DNA of 9,205 bases from Planctomycetota bacterium (GTDB taxonomy: Bacteria; Planctomycetota; Planctomycetia; Pirellulales; Thermoguttaceae), in NCBI GenBank assembly GCA_023621895.1, contig JAMOAF010000403.1:1-9205 (forward strand), in the 5' to 3' direction. The notes below the pieces were generated by a model that saw nothing but the letters and a program-made list of their open reading frames with translations, had not been told where the DNA came from and did no database searches. The translations under genes were made by a program, and so were the position numbers. Position 1 is the stretch's first letter. Every line of letters begins with the position of its first letter. Shown here piece by piece: positions 6,384-9,205 of this stretch.

Positions 6384-7934
6384 ATGACAAAGCACATCAG
6401 CCTGTTCGCCTTGATACACCTCGGTCTCGTGGCGGCTGCGGTTCCGGCAGCCACGCCCGCGGCTCCCAACGCCTCCGGTGAAGACAGGCACTTCGCCGGT
6501 TCGGAGTTGGAGGCCTATCGAGAAGCCGTCGACCTCGAACAGGGCCGCCAGCTCACCCGGGCTGAGCAGCTCTACCGCGAGCTGATTGCTCGCTCGGCGG
6601 GTGACGCCGCGTGGCGCACGCGGCTGGACGCCGAGCAGGGATTGGCGCGGATCGAGGACATGCGAGGGCTGTTCTCTCTGAGCCAGGCCGAGCTTCAGGC
6701 GGCGTTGGCCAAGACCTATCGTGACTGGCAACCGGCGGAGCTGGCCGAATTCGAGCGCCGCGGTTGGATCAATTCGTGGACGATCGACGGCCGAAAGCTC
6801 TATGCTTCCTCCAATACGACAAACCTACAGTTTTTCGAGACGGCGCTGATGGCCCGAAACGAGGCGTCCGCTGCGAACTTCCGCAAGTTTGCCCAGATAT
6901 TTCTCGATGAATCGGCCCGGCTGGACGCCATTCGAGCAGCGAGCGGGGCGCCGGAGTCCTACGTGGATCCGGTTCGATTCGTTTTTTCCACGAAAGCCGT
7001 GATCCACCAGGTTGATCTGCCACCGGGACAGACGGTGCGCGGATGGTTTCCTTACCCCCTACTGTGCCCATCGATCCAGAACATCCGGACGGTTTCGGTC
7101 GAGCCGGCCGGTGCGCTGCGGTCGTGCCCGGACATCACCTCCCAGATCGGCATCGCGTATCTGGAGATTCCACGGCCGGAGAAGGACGACCTGGTCGTCG
7201 AGTTGCGGGTGGCCTTCGACGCGTATCACACCGACGTTCAGGTGGACCCGGAGGCAATTTCGCCCTACGACACGCAGAGCGACCTCTATCGCCGCTTCAC
7301 CCGCGGCGAACCGCAAATGGCCCTGACCGAGCCGCTGGTGGAGCTGGCGCGCTCCGTCGTCGGCAGCGAGGGCAATCCCTACCGCAAGGCGCGCAAGCTC
7401 TACGACTGGGTTTGCGACAACATCGTCTACAATTACGTGTGGCAGTGGCGCGACGCCACGTTCACCTACGGCTGCGCGTCGGAAGAGGTCCGCCAGCGGC
7501 GGATCGGCGATTGCGTGATCCAATCGGTGTTCTATGCCGCGCTCTGCCGCTCCGTGGGGATTCCGGCCCGTGTGCACAACGGCCCGATCTTTCCGCCGGG
7601 AATGAAGAACGACCATGTCTGGGCCGAGGTGTACATCCCCCAATACGGCTGGCTGCCCGTGGATGTGACCTATAGCGAAGTTGCCAGCATGGCGCCGGGC
7701 CTCAGCGACGCCGAGCGGCGGACAATTCGCGACTTTTTCTTTGGCCGCATGGACCGCTGGCGGTTCTGCACCCAGCGAAACGACCTCGCCCAGGACCTGG
7801 TTCCTCCCAAGCACTCGCTGCGCCGCCGGATGACGATGTTCATCCCGCCGGAGTTTGAATGCGGCGGCCAGAACGTGGCGAAGCGCACGCTGACTTGGGA
7901 CTGCCAGCCCGAGGCGAGCAACGAGGCGCGTTGA
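6384..7934 (+). CDS. Secreted transglutaminase-like domain protein
   Basis: This 516-residue protein starts with a signal-peptide-like segment (ISLFALIHLGLVAAAV, then an Ala/Pro-rich region to about 30). Residues about 40-92 resemble one or two TPR-like helical pairs (AEQLYRELIARSAGDAAW). Residues about 195-290 are probably beta-rich. The transglutaminase-like core spans about 330-435: NPYRKARKLYDWV, then catalytic C377 in IGDCVIQSVFYAALCRSVGI, H411 in NDHVWAEVYIP and D427 in WLPVDVTY. The Cys-His-Asp triad is therefore complete. Such proteins are cysteine proteases or amidases, or act on peptide bonds or cross-links in the envelope; the substrate is unknown. The ATG at 6384 has only a distant AGGGAG (13 nt), so the start is less certain than the domain call. 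Twelve of the last 190 residues or so are not needed to assign the family; the tail beyond about 450 is unrecognised. Confidence 0.88.
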   Translation: MTKHISLFALIHLGLVAAAVPAATPAAPNASGEDRHFAGSELEAYREAVDLEQGRQLTRAEQLYRELIARSAGDAAWRTRLDAEQGLARIEDMRGLFSLSQAELQAALAKTYRDWQPAELAEFERRGWINSWTIDGRKLYASSNTTNLQFFETALMARNEASAANFRKFAQIFLDESARLDAIRAASGAPESYVDPVRFVFSTKAVIHQVDLPPGQTVRGWFPYPLLCPSIQNIRTVSVEPAGALRSCPDITSQIGIAYLEIPRPEKDDLVVELRVAFDAYHTDVQVDPEAISPYDTQSDLYRRFTRGEPQMALTEPLVELARSVVGSEGNPYRKARKLYDWVCDNIVYNYVWQWRDATFTYGCASEEVRQRRIGDCVIQSVFYAALCRSVGIPARVHNGPIFPPGMKNDHVWAEVYIPQYGWLPVDVTYSEVASMAPGLSDAERRTIRDFFFGRMDRWRFCTQRNDLAQDLVPPKHSLRRRMTMFIPPEFECGGQNVAKRTLTWDCQPEASNEAR

Positions 7935-8278
7935 GCCGGATCGGCGGCGGCACTTCTGATCGCCGCGCGCTCTGCCGCCAACACGGTCGGACTGGAGTCA
8001 TTCCGCAGGCAGGGACGATCGTCAATTCCTACTGACCCTGCACGGCGTGCGCCAAGCGGCTGGTGCGTTGCCCCCCTCGATCGCCAGCCGATCCCGCGGC
8101 GGAAAGCGTGCCGGTGAACCGGAAATCCGCAGCGCGCAAAAAACGAGCCCCACAGCCGCCAGGCTGGGGGGCTCTTCGTTAAACGCATCCCGGACTTGCG
8201 TCCGGCCGGATCGTCCGTCGCTTCGATTCCTCCTGACTGCTCAAGATCAACGGAGCAACGGACGCGCGGCGATCACAG
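7935..8278. other. Intergenic region between convergent genes
   Basis: These 344 bases show no supportable gene. A weak dyad (GCGGCG at 7944-7949 with CGCCGC at 7961-7966, 11-nt loop, no T-run) follows the transglutaminase-like gene. The only strong signal is the terminator hairpin at 8138-8174. Confidence 0.65.
8138..8174 (-). terminator. Rho-independent terminator of the Cys-rich/Pro-Ala protein gene
   Basis: GAGCCCCACAGCC (8145-8157) pairs with GGCTGGGGGGCTC (8162-8174) as a 13-bp stem with one mismatch and a 4-nt loop. On the minus strand it is followed by CG and six T residues (8143-8138). It lies about 105 nt after the stop at 8279. On the plus strand it is followed only by TTCGTT, so it may also weakly stop transcription from the convergent gene. 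Confidence 0.82.
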
Positions 8279-8977
8279 CTATTTGGCTTCCGGCTTGGGA
8301 GCTGGCGGAGCCGGCGCCGCGGGCGGCTTCGGCGCCTCTACCTTGGGAGCCGCGGGAGCCGCTGGAGCAGCGGGCTTCGGCGCTTCGGCCTTGGGAGCCG
8401 CGGGAGCGGCGGGAGCGGCGGGAGCAGCCGGCTTCGGTGCCTCGGCTTTGGGAGCCGCGGGAGCGGCGGGGGCGGCCGGCTTCGGCGCCTCGGCCTTGGG
8501 AGCGGCGGGAGCGGCCGGCTTCGGCGCCTCGGCCTTGGGAGCGGCGGGAGCGGCCGGCTTTTCGGCCGGCTTTTCGGCCGGTTTGGCTTCCTTCTTCGCT
8601 TCAGCCGGCGCCGGAGCGGGCGGCTTCGGCTCAGCCTTCGGCGCCGGAGGAGCCGCAGGCGGCTTCACTTCGGCCTTCGGGGCAACCGGGGGCTTCGGCG
8701 GAGCCGGCGGAGCTTTCTCCGCGGGAGCCGGCGCTGCCTTGGGCTGCTCGGCGGGAGCGCAGGCCGCTGGCGCGCAGGCCGCCGGTTCGCAGGCCGCCGG
8801 TTCGCAGCAAACGACCACGCAAGGCTGACAGCAAACCACTTCGCAGCAGCGCACTGGCCGAACCTTGACGCAGCACCGCGGAGCACAGCGGTTCAGCAGG
8901 CCACAAGCGTCGGCGGTCTCGGCAACAACGAACGTCGCTGCTGCGATCACAGCCAACGCAAATACCACTCGTCGCAT
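8279..8977 (-). CDS. Secreted Cys-rich, Pro/Ala/Lys-repeat protein
   Basis: The 232-residue protein has three parts. Residues 1-24 are a signal peptide ending ETADA. Residues 25-73 contain 14 cysteines, many as pairs (RCC, RCC, VCC, VCC), followed by EPAAC, EPAAC and APAAC repeats. From about 74 to the end there is no cysteine, only a Pro/Ala/Lys/Glu chain: mixed APKAE and PAEK segments, then five units of PAAPAA(PAA)n-PK[AV]EAPK with n of 0, 0, 1, 2 and 1. ATG 8977 is chosen because AGGAGG lies 8 nt upstream; the ATG two codons earlier (8983) is only 2 nt from it. No catalytic domain is recognised. The Pro/Ala chain is likely extended, as in wall-spanning proteins, and the Cys pairs suggest disulfide cross-linking outside the cytoplasm. 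A role in the envelope is inferred. The gene stands alone and has its own terminator. Confidence 0.82.
   Translation of the reverse strand: MRRVVFALAVIAAATFVVAETADACGLLNRCAPRCCVKVRPVRCCEVVCCQPCVVVCCEPAACEPAACAPAACAPAEQPKAAPAPAEKAPPAPPKPPVAPKAEVKPPAAPPAPKAEPKPPAPAPAEAKKEAKPAEKPAEKPAAPAAPKAEAPKPAAPAAPKAEAPKPAAPAAPAAPKAEAPKPAAPAAPAAPAAPKAEAPKPAAPAAPAAPKVEAPKPPAAPAPPAPKPEAK
8327..8557 (-). repeat. Tandem coding repeats, 39-bp unit with 9-bp insertions
   Basis: Five consecutive units encode PAAPAA-PKAEAPK variants of 13, 13, 16, 19 and 16 residues. At the DNA level two successive 39-bp copies (8478-8516 and 8517-8555) are identical. The length differences are steps of 9 bp, one PAA triplet each, as expected from replication slippage or unequal recombination. 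The reading frame is kept throughout. Confidence 0.85.
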
Positions 8978-8985
8978 GGACATGT

Positions 8986-8991
8986 CCTCCT
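8986..8991 (-). promoter_or_regulatory. Ribosome-binding site deciding the start of the Cys-rich protein
   Basis: AGGAGG on the minus strand is a perfect Shine-Dalgarno core. It is 2 nt from ATG 8983 and 8 nt from ATG 8977, so the second ATG is the better start. Confidence 0.7.
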
Positions 8992-9205
8992 AAATTGGGA
9001 AACTTGGGGTGAATTGAAATGGAGACCGAGAGCCGCCCCTCAGCACCAAGGCCGACCGGATATGGGCCATGCACGGCAATGAATCCAGCTCCAGTCGACG
9101 GTGCAGCCTATCTTGCGGCGACTCGCGGCCTTTTCGCGCAAGCCATTTCTACTTAACTACCCTATCCTTCCAAAAGCGCCAATGCAACCTTTGCAGGCTT
9201 GAAAA

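Noticed and set aside
8327..8557. Possible CRISPR or non-coding satellite array
   Set aside because: There are no unique spacers, the unit length changes in 9-bp steps, and the repeat keeps a single reading frame inside a gene.
8047..8868. Plus-strand frames rich in Arg/Pro or Gly/Ala, one looking like a PGRS or elastin-like protein
   Set aside because: They are reflections of the Pro/Ala repeat read on the wrong strand. The minus strand has the signal peptide, ribosome-binding site and terminator.
8956..8966. Third copy of the repeated element (TATTTGCGTT on the minus strand)
   Set aside because: Only the distal half is present, it lies within signal-peptide codons, and nothing like the CGTTTTGCGACAATC block follows at the required spacing.
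8978..9205. Promoter of the Cys-rich protein gene
   Set aside because: Weak pairs such as TTGCAT and TAGGGT at 17-bp spacing exist on the minus strand but match only half the consensus positions, so no site is called.

Overview
The window looks like a piece of a planctomycete chromosome, most likely Pirellulales-like. The evidence is high GC, a DUF1559 pseudopilin-like gene with the H-X9-DG motif, a very small lipoprotein gene just behind it, a XylR-type regulator (sugar-binding domain plus AraC helix-turn-helix) and a secreted Cys-rich, Pro/Ala-repeat protein. I see no tRNA, rRNA, CRISPR array, transposase or phage gene.

Layout. 1-947 (minus) is the N-terminal part of a DegT/DnrJ/EryC1/StrS aminotransferase that runs off the left edge. 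Divergent from it, 1159-2310 (plus) encodes the XylR/AraC regulator. Its 3' end meets, with a 3-bp gap, the end of a minus-strand run of four genes. In transcription order these are the DUF1559 protein (5947-4892), a 54-residue lipoprotein (4748-4584), a second DegT-family aminotransferase (4572-3253) and a hydroxypyruvate-isomerase-like TIM-barrel enzyme (3102-2314). After a 436-bp divergent gap, 6384-7934 (plus) encodes a secreted transglutaminase-like protein. A strong hairpin terminator (8138-8174) separates it from the convergent minus-strand Cys-rich, Pro/Ala-repeat secreted protein (8977-8279).

How the parts may work together. The regulator, the two PLP aminotransferases and the isomerase suggest a regulated locus for a sugar, amino sugar or cyclitol. 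The most notable non-coding signal is a 35-bp element present twice, at 1052-1086 and 6148-6182: ATTTGCGTTC, ten variable bases, then CGTTTTGCGACAATC. All 25 fixed positions match and the spacing is identical. It contains two TTTGCG direct repeats 22 bp apart, as expected for an AraC-type operator. One copy lies before the regulator gene, next to a plausible promoter; the other lies in the divergent region before the DUF1559 run and the transglutaminase gene. This suggests a small local regulon, but binding is inferred, not shown.

A second useful point is that the lipoprotein gene is hidden if the aminotransferase is started at the most upstream possible codon. Ribosome-binding sites support two separate, closely coupled genes.
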